Below, piece after piece: positions 1-6,310 of a DNA stretch of 10,989 bases; position 1 is the stretch's first letter, and the number at the start of each line of letters is the position of its first letter. Origin of the DNA: Clostridia bacterium. Lineage in GTDB: Bacteria; Bacillota_A; Clostridia; Oscillospirales; Butyricicoccaceae. The DNA lies in contig JAFYMZ010000103.1 of assembly GCA_017548175.1 (NCBI GenBank), positions 1 to 10,989 on the forward strand. Direction: 5' to 3'. Both the position numbers and the translations under genes were made by a program. The notes beneath the pieces are model-generated. The model ran no database searches. It saw only the letters and a list, made by a program, of their open reading frames with translations, and had not been told where the DNA came from.

Positions 1-121
1 CATGACCGCCGGGACCGGGCATCGGACCCTTGTTGGCAGGTACATGATCAAAGGGATTGCCGGTAGGAGCATGACCGAAGCCGCGAGGCAGGGTCTTTTC
101 GTTGTGTTCTACCTGTTTCAT
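1..121 (-). CDS. ABC exporter, second (partner) subunit, N-terminal fragment
   Basis: Only the first 40 codons are present; the gene runs off the left edge. The start is the ATG that overlaps the stop of the upstream ABC subunit (ATGA, 4 bases), a typical translational coupling. The visible peptide begins MKQVEHNEKTLPRGF and continues as a Gly/Pro/His-rich, non-membrane stretch. Long soluble N-terminal extensions of this kind are common on the second subunit of heterodimeric multidrug ABC exporters in Clostridia. By inference this is the partner half-transporter carrying the canonical catalytic ATP site that the first subunit lacks. No transmembrane or nucleotide-binding part is in view, so identity rests on position, coupling and the style of the extension. 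Confidence 0.75.
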   Translation of the reverse strand, partial: MKQVEHNEKTLPRGFGHAPTGNPFDHVPANKGPMPGPGGH

Positions 122-1836
122 CGGTCTTCCTCCTCCTTCAGCTGAGAATGATAAATATCCCGGTAGGTCTCCGAGGTGCGCATCAGGGTGTCGTGGTCGG
201 CGCAGGCCGTGATACGGCCGCCTTCCAGCACCGCGATGCGGTCAGCGGAGCGCACCGATGCGATACGCTGGGCAATGATGATCTTGGCAGCGTCGGGACG
301 GGCCTTTGCCAAGGCATCGTAGAACTTGGCCTCGGTCTTCAGGTCCAGCGCGCTGGTAGAGTCGTCAAAGATCAGCAGGTCGGCTTCTTTCAGCACCGCA
401 CGGGAAATGCTGATGCGCTGCTTCTGACCGCCGGACAGGGAGTGACCGCCTTCGGTCACGTAGGTTTCATAGCCGTAAGGGGTGGCACAGATGAAATCAT
501 CGGCCTGTGCGATCTCTGCCGCAGCCTTGATCTCCCAAGGCGTGGCATCGTCCTTGCCCCAGCGGATGTTATCCGCAATGCTGCGGGTGTACAGTTCTGC
601 CTTTTGCAGCACGATGCCGATCTTTCCGCGGAGGGCGGTCAGGTCATACTCGCGCACATCCACGCCGTTGAACAGCACGGTGCCTTCGGTGGCATCGTAG
701 AAACGGGGGATCAGGTTCACCAAGCTGGACTTGCCGCTGCCGGTGGCACCCAGAATGGCCAGCGTTTCACCGCGGTGCACCGACAGATCCACGCCCTCCA
801 GCACGGGGGCACCGGTGTTGGGATATGCGAAGCTGACGCCGCGCAGTTCTGCCACCACGGGGGTATCTTCGCCCTTGGTGCAGGTTCCGCCGGAGAAGGC
901 ACGGTCCTGCTCCAGCACTTCCTTGATACGGCCGATGGATGCCTTGGCGCGGACGATGTTCTGGAACATCATTGCCAGGAAGAGCACGCTCTGCAGGATC
1001 ATCGTCACGTAGGTAATGGCAGCAATGATCGCGCCGGGGGTCAGGTCACTGCCGCCCTTGATCTGCACGCCGCTGATGACCAGTACCGTTACCACGCAAA
1101 GATTGAGCACCAGCGTCATCAAGGGGGACATAAAGGCCAGCAGCTTGAAGATTTTCAGATAGACGGTGCACAGGGCATTGTTGGCCTTGCCGAAGCGTAC
1201 GATCTCATATGCCTCGCGCACATAGGCCTTGACCACGCGGGCACCGGCCACGTTTTCCTGCATCACGTTGTTGACGCCGTCCAGCTTTTCCTGCATCTGG
1301 CCGAACATGGGGCCGGTCTTCAGCAGGAAGAAGGATGCCAGCAACAGGATCACCGGCAGCACACAGGCAACGATCACGGCAAACTGGGGGGCCTGACGGT
1401 ACAGCATCAGGATGCCGCCGAAAAACATAAAGCCGCTGCGCACCACGCCGCGCATCAGCATCGACACCATGGTCTGCACCTGATTGACGTCATTGGTCAG
1501 TCGGGTCACCAGACTGCCGGTGGAGATTTTATCGGTCTGCTGGAAGGACAGATCCATAATACGGGAAAACAGATCCTTTCGCAGGTCATTACCAAACTGC
1601 TGGGAAGCCAGATTGGTAAACACACCGCACAGAATGCCGCAGACTGCGCCCAGCAGCACCAGCAGGATCATGCGGATACCCACCTGCAGCACCACTTCCA
1701 TATTGCCTGCCAGAACACCGTTGTCCACGATGTCCGACATCAGGTCGGGCTGCAGCAGGTCCATGGTGATCTCACCCACCATGCACAGCGGCGCCAAAAG
1801 GCACCAGAACCAGTATTTCTTCAAATATTTCAGCAT
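118..1836 (-). CDS. ABC-type multidrug exporter half-transporter with a degenerate ATP site
   Basis: A 572-residue fused membrane and ATPase half-transporter of the ABCB/MDR-like exporter class, acting in the cytoplasmic membrane to expel drugs, lipids or peptides. About six hydrophobic segments lie in residues 7-290, with an EAY-type coupling-helix region near 208-210. The nucleotide-binding domain has Walker A GATGSGKS (363-370), Q-loop Q411, signature LSGGQ (467-471) and Walker B ending in D491. The residue after Walker B is Asp (D492) instead of the catalytic Glu, and the H-loop reads AQR (Q523) instead of His. These two changes mark the non-hydrolysing site of heterodimeric exporters such as TM287/288 and BmrCD, so it should need the downstream partner. 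The ATG is preceded by AAAGGAG inside the end of the MarR gene, with only one base between that stop and this start. The exported substrate cannot be read from sequence. Confidence 0.95.
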   Translation of the reverse strand: MLKYLKKYWFWCLLAPLCMVGEITMDLLQPDLMSDIVDNGVLAGNMEVVLQVGIRMILLVLLGAVCGILCGVFTNLASQQFGNDLRKDLFSRIMDLSFQQTDKISTGSLVTRLTNDVNQVQTMVSMLMRGVVRSGFMFFGGILMLYRQAPQFAVIVACVLPVILLLASFFLLKTGPMFGQMQEKLDGVNNVMQENVAGARVVKAYVREAYEIVRFGKANNALCTVYLKIFKLLAFMSPLMTLVLNLCVVTVLVISGVQIKGGSDLTPGAIIAAITYVTMILQSVLFLAMMFQNIVRAKASIGRIKEVLEQDRAFSGGTCTKGEDTPVVAELRGVSFAYPNTGAPVLEGVDLSVHRGETLAILGATGSGKSSLVNLIPRFYDATEGTVLFNGVDVREYDLTALRGKIGIVLQKAELYTRSIADNIRWGKDDATPWEIKAAAEIAQADDFICATPYGYETYVTEGGHSLSGGQKQRISISRAVLKEADLLIFDDSTSALDLKTEAKFYDALAKARPDAAKIIIAQRIASVRSADRIAVLEGGRITACADHDTLMRTSETYRDIYHSQLKEEEDR

Positions 1837-1837
1837 C

Positions 1838-2263
1838 TCACTGCTCCTTTCTTACCGCTTCATACAAATGCTCCAACAAGGCGGCGATCTCCGCTTCCTT
1901 GCCTGCAGGCAGTGCCTGACGCACCCGCGCTTCTGCCTTGCCGATCTCTTCCCGCATCCGCAGGGCATAGGCCTGCCCTTTTTCGGTGAGATACAGTTTG
2001 GCATACCGCTGGTCTTCGCTGTCGGTCTCCCGACGGACGAAGTCCTCCCGCAGCATTTCCTTTACCGTCTGACTGATGGCGGCATAGGTCTTTTGCGCAT
2101 ACTCCGAGATCTCTTTTTGGCTGGCACCGGGGTGTCGGTGCAGATACGCCAGGATCCGGGCATAGGGGTCGGGGATCCCGGCCTCGGCAGAGATCTTCCG
2201 CAGCCGCTCGCGCCAGGCGCGGTCCAACTGCCGCACCATCAGCATCAAAGGCTTTTGTTCCAT
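1838..2263 (-). CDS. MarR-family transcriptional repressor of the efflux operon
   Basis: A 141-residue winged helix-turn-helix protein, the usual length for MarR. Residues about 34-95 form the DNA-binding domain: a helix with ARILAYLHRHPGASQKEIS, the recognition helix around 57-71, and the beta wing with DSEDQRYAKLYLTEKG (81-96), matching the MarR D-x-R-...-L-T-x-K-G pattern. Flanking N- and C-terminal helices supply the dimer interface. The start chosen is the ATG at 2263, because AAAGGGGG sits a few bases upstream; a longer in-frame start at 2350 would lie upstream of the promoter. It is the first gene of an operon with the two ABC subunits. MarR proteins typically repress their own operon and release DNA on binding a small ligand. 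The dyad at 2286-2311 covers the likely transcription start, which supports autorepression. The ligand is unknown. Confidence 0.93.
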   Translation of the reverse strand: MEQKPLMLMVRQLDRAWRERLRKISAEAGIPDPYARILAYLHRHPGASQKEISEYAQKTYAAISQTVKEMLREDFVRRETDSEDQRYAKLYLTEKGQAYALRMREEIGKAEARVRQALPAGKEAEIAALLEHLYEAVRKEQ

Positions 2264-2285
2264 AGATATCCCCCTTTCGGGTTTA

Positions 2286-2311
2286 GTTAACTTCTTAATT
2301 AACGCCTTAAC
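2286..2311 (-). promoter_or_regulatory. Probable MarR operator (26-base interrupted palindrome)
   Basis: The 26 bases read as GTTAA, four bases, TTAATTAA, four bases, TTAAC. The outer arms and the core are perfectly symmetric; only the two 4-base spacers break the dyad. It begins two bases downstream of the -10 box and covers the predicted transcription start, an ideal place for a dimeric repressor to block initiation. AT-rich TTAA-type palindromes are common MarR targets. That the adjacent MarR protein binds here is inference. Confidence 0.65.
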
Positions 2312-2312
2312 T

Positions 2313-2341
2313 ATTTTACTTATAAAATATACGCTTGTCAA
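2313..2341 (-). promoter_or_regulatory. Sigma-A promoter of the marR-ABC operon
   Basis: On the minus strand there is a perfect -35 box TTGACA (2336-2341), a 17-base AT-rich spacer, and a -10 box TAAAAT (2313-2318, 5 of 6 to consensus). Transcription should start near 2306, giving a leader of about 43 bases before the MarR start. The near-consensus strength fits a promoter meant to be held off by a repressor. Confidence 0.8.
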
Positions 2342-2352
2342 GAGATGCATTC

Positions 2353-2386
2353 AAAAAAATCCCACTCCGGCGGGAGTGGGATTTTT
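2353..2386 (-). terminator. Intrinsic terminator after the Nudix-like gene
   Basis: A perfect 14-base-pair stem (2355-2368 with 2373-2386) closes a GGCG loop. On the minus strand it runs into seven T residues and lies 14 bases after the stop of the Nudix-like gene. The stem ends in A/T tracts on both sides, so it could also stop plus-strand transcripts. It insulates the upstream gene from the marR promoter that starts 12 bases further on. Confidence 0.9.
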
Positions 2387-2400
2387 GCAGTTTCATAGGA

Positions 2401-3696
2401 TCAGGAGTGCTTGAAAAAGTCCATATGCGCTTGCATAATGGCCAAGATCTCCTTGCCCGACTGGGTGGTGCGGGGATCCGCCTCGTACTGGTGCAGGGTC
2501 TTTTTATCCAGCGGCACCAGCGACAGTTTGCCTTCGTAATTGTCGCTGAAGAACTTGGTCAGGCCGTCCAGCGTATAGGCGCCGCCAAAGAACTTGCGGT
2601 TTTCTTTGTCGTCCATATCGATCTTCATTGCGGTCAGCACTTCCACCTTGGTGTTCAGCGGCTCAAAGCCCATACCCAGCAGAATGACCTTCCAGCGACG
2701 GTACTGCTCTTCCAGCACCTCTTCGTCGCTCAAATGGAAGAACTCGTCGATGTTCAGCAGTTCTTCACCGAACTCGCGGTAGACGGTGTTGGCCATTTGC
2801 ACGTTAAAGGCCGAGCGGATGTCCACACCCACAGGCTGGTAGGAACCGGCCGGAACCACGTGTACCGAGCCGATGCCCTCGGCCACCTGACCGGAGCGGT
2901 GATGCAGCAGCAGGATGTGTTTTTTCACCACGGGGCTGTCTGGGTCACGAGTGTCTTCCGGCATTTCCACGTTGTACAAAATGGTTGCATTGTTCACGCC
3001 GATGCCGGCAAAGCGGTTGCGCAAATCAAACACATCGGCCTGACGGCTGCGGCCGGGCAGTACCGAAAAGACCGCCGGTTTTTGAACGTGATAGGGCGGG
3101 CGCTTGCGAAGGATCTTGCGGGCATAGGACATTTCGTAGACCAGATACTCGCAGGTATCCAGCAGGTCAAAATAGCCGCCGTTTTTCACGGTCACTGCCA
3201 GATTTCCCTTGTTGATGTCGCCGGTAAAGTCCTCCAGCGCGTACAGTTTGCCGTTGAACAACAGCGTCTTGCCGCCCAGCTGATATTTTTTATTCACCGC
3301 AAAGCCGTCACGGGGATAGGGCAAGAACTTCGCCTTGGGGGGCGGTGTTTCCCAATGGGTCTGGCTGACGGTGACCGGCATTTCGTTCAGAGTCATAAAG
3401 GCATCGTTACCGGGCTTTTGTACCCACTCCGGTCGGTACACCAGATGGCGCACCGTTACCTCGCCCCGGCGGATCTGATCGGCATAATATTCCCGGTACA
3501 GATCCAGACTGTATTCGGCATAGGCGCCACGGTCCTCGGGACTGACCTCGTTGGCCATACGGAAATTGCGGGTGCGCTTTTCAATGCGGGCTTCCCGCAC
3601 CTCACTGTAAGTCACCACACCGCCGGCGATGGGTAAGATCACGCTGGTGATCACGTCCAGCACCTCGCGCAGTGCAGAAAAATCAAATGCTGCCAT
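2401..3696 (-). CDS. Uncharacterised protein with a degenerate Nudix-like domain
   Basis: A 431-residue protein of unknown function. The start is the ATG at 3696, preceded by AAAAGGGGG; the frame stays open further upstream but only across the promoter and terminator. Residues 14-30 are hydrophobic and followed by many Arg/Lys, so they may be a single membrane anchor or a buried helix. The middle part (about 60-200) matches nothing I recognise. From about 225 it resembles the Nudix fold: a strand with GIGVNNATIL (231-240), a strand ending HHRS (265-268), PAGSYQP (282-288), and a helix with REFGEEL (307-313), the core of the Nudix box. The Gly and Glu expected further upstream in the box (GX5EX7REUXEEXGU) are absent, and the last Gly is missing too. 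A similar PAG-x-FQP plus REYSEELL pattern occurs, from memory, in uncharacterised actinobacterial proteins annotated as regulators. It is more likely a ligand-binding or altered hydrolase domain than a standard Nudix enzyme. It has its own promoter and terminator. Confidence 0.6.
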   Translation of the reverse strand: MAAFDFSALREVLDVITSVILPIAGGVVTYSEVREARIEKRTRNFRMANEVSPEDRGAYAEYSLDLYREYYADQIRRGEVTVRHLVYRPEWVQKPGNDAFMTLNEMPVTVSQTHWETPPPKAKFLPYPRDGFAVNKKYQLGGKTLLFNGKLYALEDFTGDINKGNLAVTVKNGGYFDLLDTCEYLVYEMSYARKILRKRPPYHVQKPAVFSVLPGRSRQADVFDLRNRFAGIGVNNATILYNVEMPEDTRDPDSPVVKKHILLLHHRSGQVAEGIGSVHVVPAGSYQPVGVDIRSAFNVQMANTVYREFGEELLNIDEFFHLSDEEVLEEQYRRWKVILLGMGFEPLNTKVEVLTAMKIDMDDKENRKFFGGAYTLDGLTKFFSDNYEGKLSLVPLDKKTLHQYEADPRTTQSGKEILAIMQAHMDFFKHS

Positions 3697-3732
3697 GGTG
3701 GCATCCCCCTTTTCGGGAAAAATCGTAGTTTT

Positions 3733-3761
3733 ATTATACTCCCTGCCCCCGCCGCTGGCAA
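3733..3761 (-). promoter_or_regulatory. Promoter of the Nudix-like gene
   Basis: On the minus strand -35 TTGCCA (3756-3761, 5 of 6), a 17-base GC-rich spacer, and a perfect -10 TATAAT (3733-3738). The start codon lies 37 bases past the -10 box. It sits between the acyltransferase terminator and the gene, so the gene is likely transcribed alone. Confidence 0.75.
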
Positions 3762-3763
3762 GA

Positions 3764-3800
3764 GGGAAAACGAAAGCCGCCCCGGATGGCCGGGGCGGCT
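3764..3800 (-). terminator. Intrinsic terminator after the acyltransferase gene
   Basis: A perfect 11-base-pair GC-rich stem (3775-3785 with 3790-3800) with an ATGG loop, followed on the minus strand by TTCGTTTT. It begins 15 bases after the acyltransferase stop codon. Confidence 0.85.
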
Positions 3801-3815
3801 GATGCGGATCGCAGG

Positions 3816-5099
3816 TTATGCTTCTTCGGTCTTGCTTGCCTTTTTGCGCGCCTTCTTTTCCTGACTCAGGCGGTACAGTTCCTCGGTGGCAAAGGCCAGT
3901 TTGGTGACTACGTTCTGCTTGACGGGATAGCAGTAGAAGGAATCCTTCTCGGTGGAGATATCCACACAATCCTCGGGACGCAGATAGCAGTAATCGTACT
4001 CCACGTGCAGGCTGTTGGTCTGATGGGGCAGGCGCTGGATGCGGTACGGCTTGTCACGGTAGAAGCCTTCCACCACAAAGCCCTGCTCGGGATCGTGGAT
4101 CAGTTTGCCCTGACCCAGTTTGACGAACTTCCAGCAGCGAGGCAGCGAGTAGATCTCTACCTCGTCCTCGAAGGAATACTTGCCCTCTGCGATCTGCTGC
4201 TTGACCTGCTGCCGCTCCCACTCGAACCAATCGGGCACGTGGGAGAACTCGGTCTCGCCGCTCTGGGCGGCAAGGGTGCCGTCCTCATTCAGCGTCCAGC
4301 GCTTGCCGCAGGCTTCACAGTACAGCTCGGTTCCCTTGCTGGCCATCTTGCTTTCGGTCATACAATGGGGGCACTGGTACAGGATCTTGTGCATACCTTC
4401 TGCGCGGAAGGATTCGGTGATGCGGATGCCGGCTTCTTTCTGATACTTGTACTCGTCATAGGTCAGCGCCTCACGCACCACGGCGTTGATCTCGTCCACC
4501 GTCATGGTCTCGATCTGCTCGGGGGTGAGGATCTTGGTGGCGGTGGTGTACAACGGCACCTTGCGCTTTTGACGGAAGTTCCAGAAGGGAGAATGCAGAT
4601 AGTTGCCGTGATGGACAACGGCCACCACAGGCACCTTGTTCATACGGATCAGTTTGCCGATGGACTCGGGCATATAGGAGGTAACGCCGCAGGGAGAATA
4701 ACGAGCCTCGGGATACATACACAGCACGTCACCGCGCTTCAGCACCTTGCTGATGGACTTGACCAGATGCAGGTCCATAGTATACTTTCGGGTGCCGATG
4801 CAGCCGATGAGCTCCATCAGCGGCGGACGGCGGTAATAGCCGTCGATGCTCACCACGTTGTTGACGCGATGGGGGAAGGTGACCTTATCGGTCAGCATAA
4901 AGTCCACGAAGTACATGTGGTTGCTCAGCACCATATAGGGCGGCTTCAGACCTTCCATATTGATTTTTTCCACCTTGTTTTTTCTGCCGATCAAACCGAT
5001 TCTGCACAGCAGTGCGATCAGATAGGTGAAAAACAGCGGCTGACGGATGGGATAATGGGCAGTATTATAGGTTTTGGGATTTTTATAATTGGGGGTCAT
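3816..5099 (-). CDS. PlsC-type acyltransferase fused to a zinc ribbon and a C-terminal domain
   Basis: A 427-residue protein whose N-terminal half is a 1-acylglycerol-3-phosphate O-acyltransferase-like domain, the family that moves an acyl chain onto lysophosphatidate or a similar lipid at the inner membrane face. A hydrophobic stretch (21-37) may hold it to the membrane. Catalytic motif I is NHMYFVD (60-66, HX4D), a block around GTRK (102-105) may correspond to motif II, and motif III is YPEAR (129-133) in place of the usual FPEGTR. After the domain comes a four-cysteine zinc ribbon, CPHC and CEAC (243, 246, 261, 264), then a region of about 160 residues with a strand-rich, conserved-looking block (305-410) and a Lys/Glu-rich tail. 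PlsC housekeeping enzymes are about 200-250 residues, so this is nearly twice as long. The start follows GAGAGGAG. It has its own promoter and terminator. Acyltransferase activity is likely; the acceptor is uncertain. Confidence 0.85.
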   Translation of the reverse strand: MTPNYKNPKTYNTAHYPIRQPLFFTYLIALLCRIGLIGRKNKVEKINMEGLKPPYMVLSNHMYFVDFMLTDKVTFPHRVNNVVSIDGYYRRPPLMELIGCIGTRKYTMDLHLVKSISKVLKRGDVLCMYPEARYSPCGVTSYMPESIGKLIRMNKVPVVAVVHHGNYLHSPFWNFRQKRKVPLYTTATKILTPEQIETMTVDEINAVVREALTYDEYKYQKEAGIRITESFRAEGMHKILYQCPHCMTESKMASKGTELYCEACGKRWTLNEDGTLAAQSGETEFSHVPDWFEWERQQVKQQIAEGKYSFEDEVEIYSLPRCWKFVKLGQGKLIHDPEQGFVVEGFYRDKPYRIQRLPHQTNSLHVEYDYCYLRPEDCVDISTEKDSFYCYPVKQNVVTKLAFATEELYRLSQEKKARKKASKTEEA

Positions 5100-5166
5100 C
5101 TCGGTACTCCTCTCATTTTTTGGGGGAATTGACCTGTGTCGGTCATATCGGGACTAACTGTTTTTT

Positions 5167-5195
5167 ATATTAAATGATTTTGACGAATTTTGCAA
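5167..5195 (-). promoter_or_regulatory. Promoter of the acyltransferase gene
   Basis: On the minus strand -35 TTGCAA (5190-5195), 17-base spacer, -10 TAATAT (5167-5172). It would give a leader of about 60 bases. The -10 match is only moderate, so confidence is lower than for the other promoters. Confidence 0.5.
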
Positions 5196-5249
5196 GAAAA
5201 AAGTTCACATTTCGTTCATATTCTGCCGGTTTCCCGAAAAAATGTCCCC

Positions 5250-5278
5250 TTGCAGCGCGGTTTTTCCGGCGCTATAAT
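5250..5278 (+). promoter_or_regulatory. Promoter of the alpha/beta hydrolase gene
   Basis: -35 TTGCAG (5250-5255), a 17-base spacer and a perfect -10 TATAAT (5273-5278). The start codon is 28 bases past the -10 box, so the leader is only about 22 bases, just enough for the ribosome site. Confidence 0.75.
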
Positions 5279-5306
5279 GAAGATATCAACCAAAGGATGT
5301 GTTACT

Positions 5307-6251
5307 ATGGACTTATTCTGGATTTTCTGCGGCATTGCCGCCGGTCTGCTTGGGCTGACGGTGCTGCTGATGCTGCTGTGCTTTTTCCTTGTGTTTTATA
5401 TGCCCACCCGGCATCCGGAACGGGACCCCTATCCGGTGCCCCGAGGCAAGACCTACGCGCCCTATCACGGCAAGATGCGGGAGTGGCTGCATCAGGTGGA
5501 TCAGCTGCCGCGGGAGGCGGTTTCCATCCGCTCTTTCGACGGGCTGACGCTGCGGGGTCTGTACTTCCAGCACGCCCCCGGCGCGCCCATTGAACTGATG
5601 TTCCACGGATACCGCGGTTCTTCCCGCCGCGATCTGGCAGGCGGTGTCATCCGTCGGCTGGCGCTGGGACACAACGTGGTGCTCATCGACCAGCGCGGCG
5701 GCGGTGCCAGCGACGGCCACATCACCACCTTTGGCATCCGGGAAAGCCGCGATTGCCTTGCTTGGGTGGATTTTGCGGTGCAGCGCTTCGGCCCCGACTG
5801 CAAGCTGATCCTCACCGGCATCTCTATGGGCGCCTCTACCGTTATGATGGCGGCCGGTCATCCCCTGCCGCCCCAGGTGGTGGGCGTGCTGGCCGATTGC
5901 GGCTACACCTCCGCACCCGAGATCATACGCACCGTCATCCGCGCCCTGCACCTGCCGGTATGGCCGCTGTATCCGCTGATCCGCCTGTCGGGCAAAGTCT
6001 TTGGCGGCTTTGATATTGCCGAGGCCGATGCCAAAGCGGCCATGACGCGCTGCCGCGTGCCGGTGATTTTTTACCACGGCGAGGCAGACGATTTTGTGCC
6101 CTGCCGGATGAGTCAGGAAAACTTCAACGCCTGTGCCGCCCCCAAGCGGCTGCACATCACCCCCGGCGCCGGGCATGGCATGAGTTACCCCGCCGCACCG
6201 GAGCCGTATATCGAGGCATTGCGCGAAATGCGGATCCTGTGGGGATTATAA
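5307..6251 (+). CDS. Membrane-anchored alpha/beta hydrolase (serine hydrolase)
   Basis: A 314-residue protein of the alpha/beta hydrolase fold, close to the BAAT/dienelactone-hydrolase-like and YqkD-type extracytoplasmic esterase or peptidase group. Residues 4-32 form one strong membrane helix followed by RHPER, most simply an N-terminal anchor. The fold shows the oxyanion region FHGYRG (99-104), a strand with VVLIDQRGGG (124-133), the nucleophile elbow GISMG with Ser173, the acid in HGEADDFVP (Asp261 probable), and the catalytic His290 in GAGHGMSY. All triad members are present, so it should be active. The start at 5307 follows AAAGGA and fits the short leader; the frame remains open back to 5190 but that would run through the promoter. 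It is a single gene, converging on the lipoprotein operon. The substrate (an ester, lipid or peptide) cannot be told from sequence. Confidence 0.9.
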   Translation: MDLFWIFCGIAAGLLGLTVLLMLLCFFLVFYMPTRHPERDPYPVPRGKTYAPYHGKMREWLHQVDQLPREAVSIRSFDGLTLRGLYFQHAPGAPIELMFHGYRGSSRRDLAGGVIRRLALGHNVVLIDQRGGGASDGHITTFGIRESRDCLAWVDFAVQRFGPDCKLILTGISMGASTVMMAAGHPLPPQVVGVLADCGYTSAPEIIRTVIRALHLPVWPLYPLIRLSGKVFGGFDIAEADAKAAMTRCRVPVIFYHGEADDFVPCRMSQENFNACAAPKRLHITPGAGHGMSYPAAPEPYIEALREMRILWGL

Positions 6252-6264
6252 CTGCAACACAAAC

Positions 6265-6304
6265 AAAGCACCCTGTTTTCCGTTCCGAAAACAGGGTGCT
6301 TTTC
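6265..6304. terminator. Bidirectional terminator between convergent genes
   Basis: A 14-base-pair stem (6267-6280 with 6287-6300) with a CGTTCC loop, extendable by two A-T pairs. It is followed by TTTTC on the plus strand and by TTTGTTTGTG on the minus strand. It lies 15 bases after the hydrolase stop and about 10 bases after the lipoprotein stop, so it can end both transcripts. Confidence 0.88.
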
Positions 6305-6310
6305 ATTTAC

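Noticed and set aside
148..1989. Very long plus-strand open frame (over 600 codons) opposite the ABC and MarR genes
   Set aside because: It is antisense to genes with clear motifs, its protein is abnormally rich in His, Gln and Gly, and it has no ribosome site. It is a by-product of codon bias on the other strand.
2264..2350. N-terminal extension of the MarR protein from an ATG at 2350
   Set aside because: The extension would be translated from upstream of the promoter and over the operator; the ATG at 2263 has a good ribosome site and gives the normal family length.
2335..3636. Long plus-strand open frame opposite the Nudix-like gene
   Set aside because: Composition is antisense-like, it starts near the marR promoter and terminator, and the minus-strand gene has a promoter, ribosome site and terminator of its own.
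2401..3696. Calling the protein a normal Nudix hydrolase
   Set aside because: Key positions of the Nudix box are missing, so catalytic activity of the usual kind cannot be supported.
3786..5132. Long plus-strand open frame opposite the acyltransferase gene
   Set aside because: His-rich antisense shadow; the minus strand carries the catalytic motifs and zinc ribbon.
5228..5272. GCCGG and CCGGC arms upstream of the hydrolase gene, considered as an operator or hairpin
   Set aside because: The arms are short and the inner A and T tracts do not pair in register with them, so no convincing stem or dyad forms.
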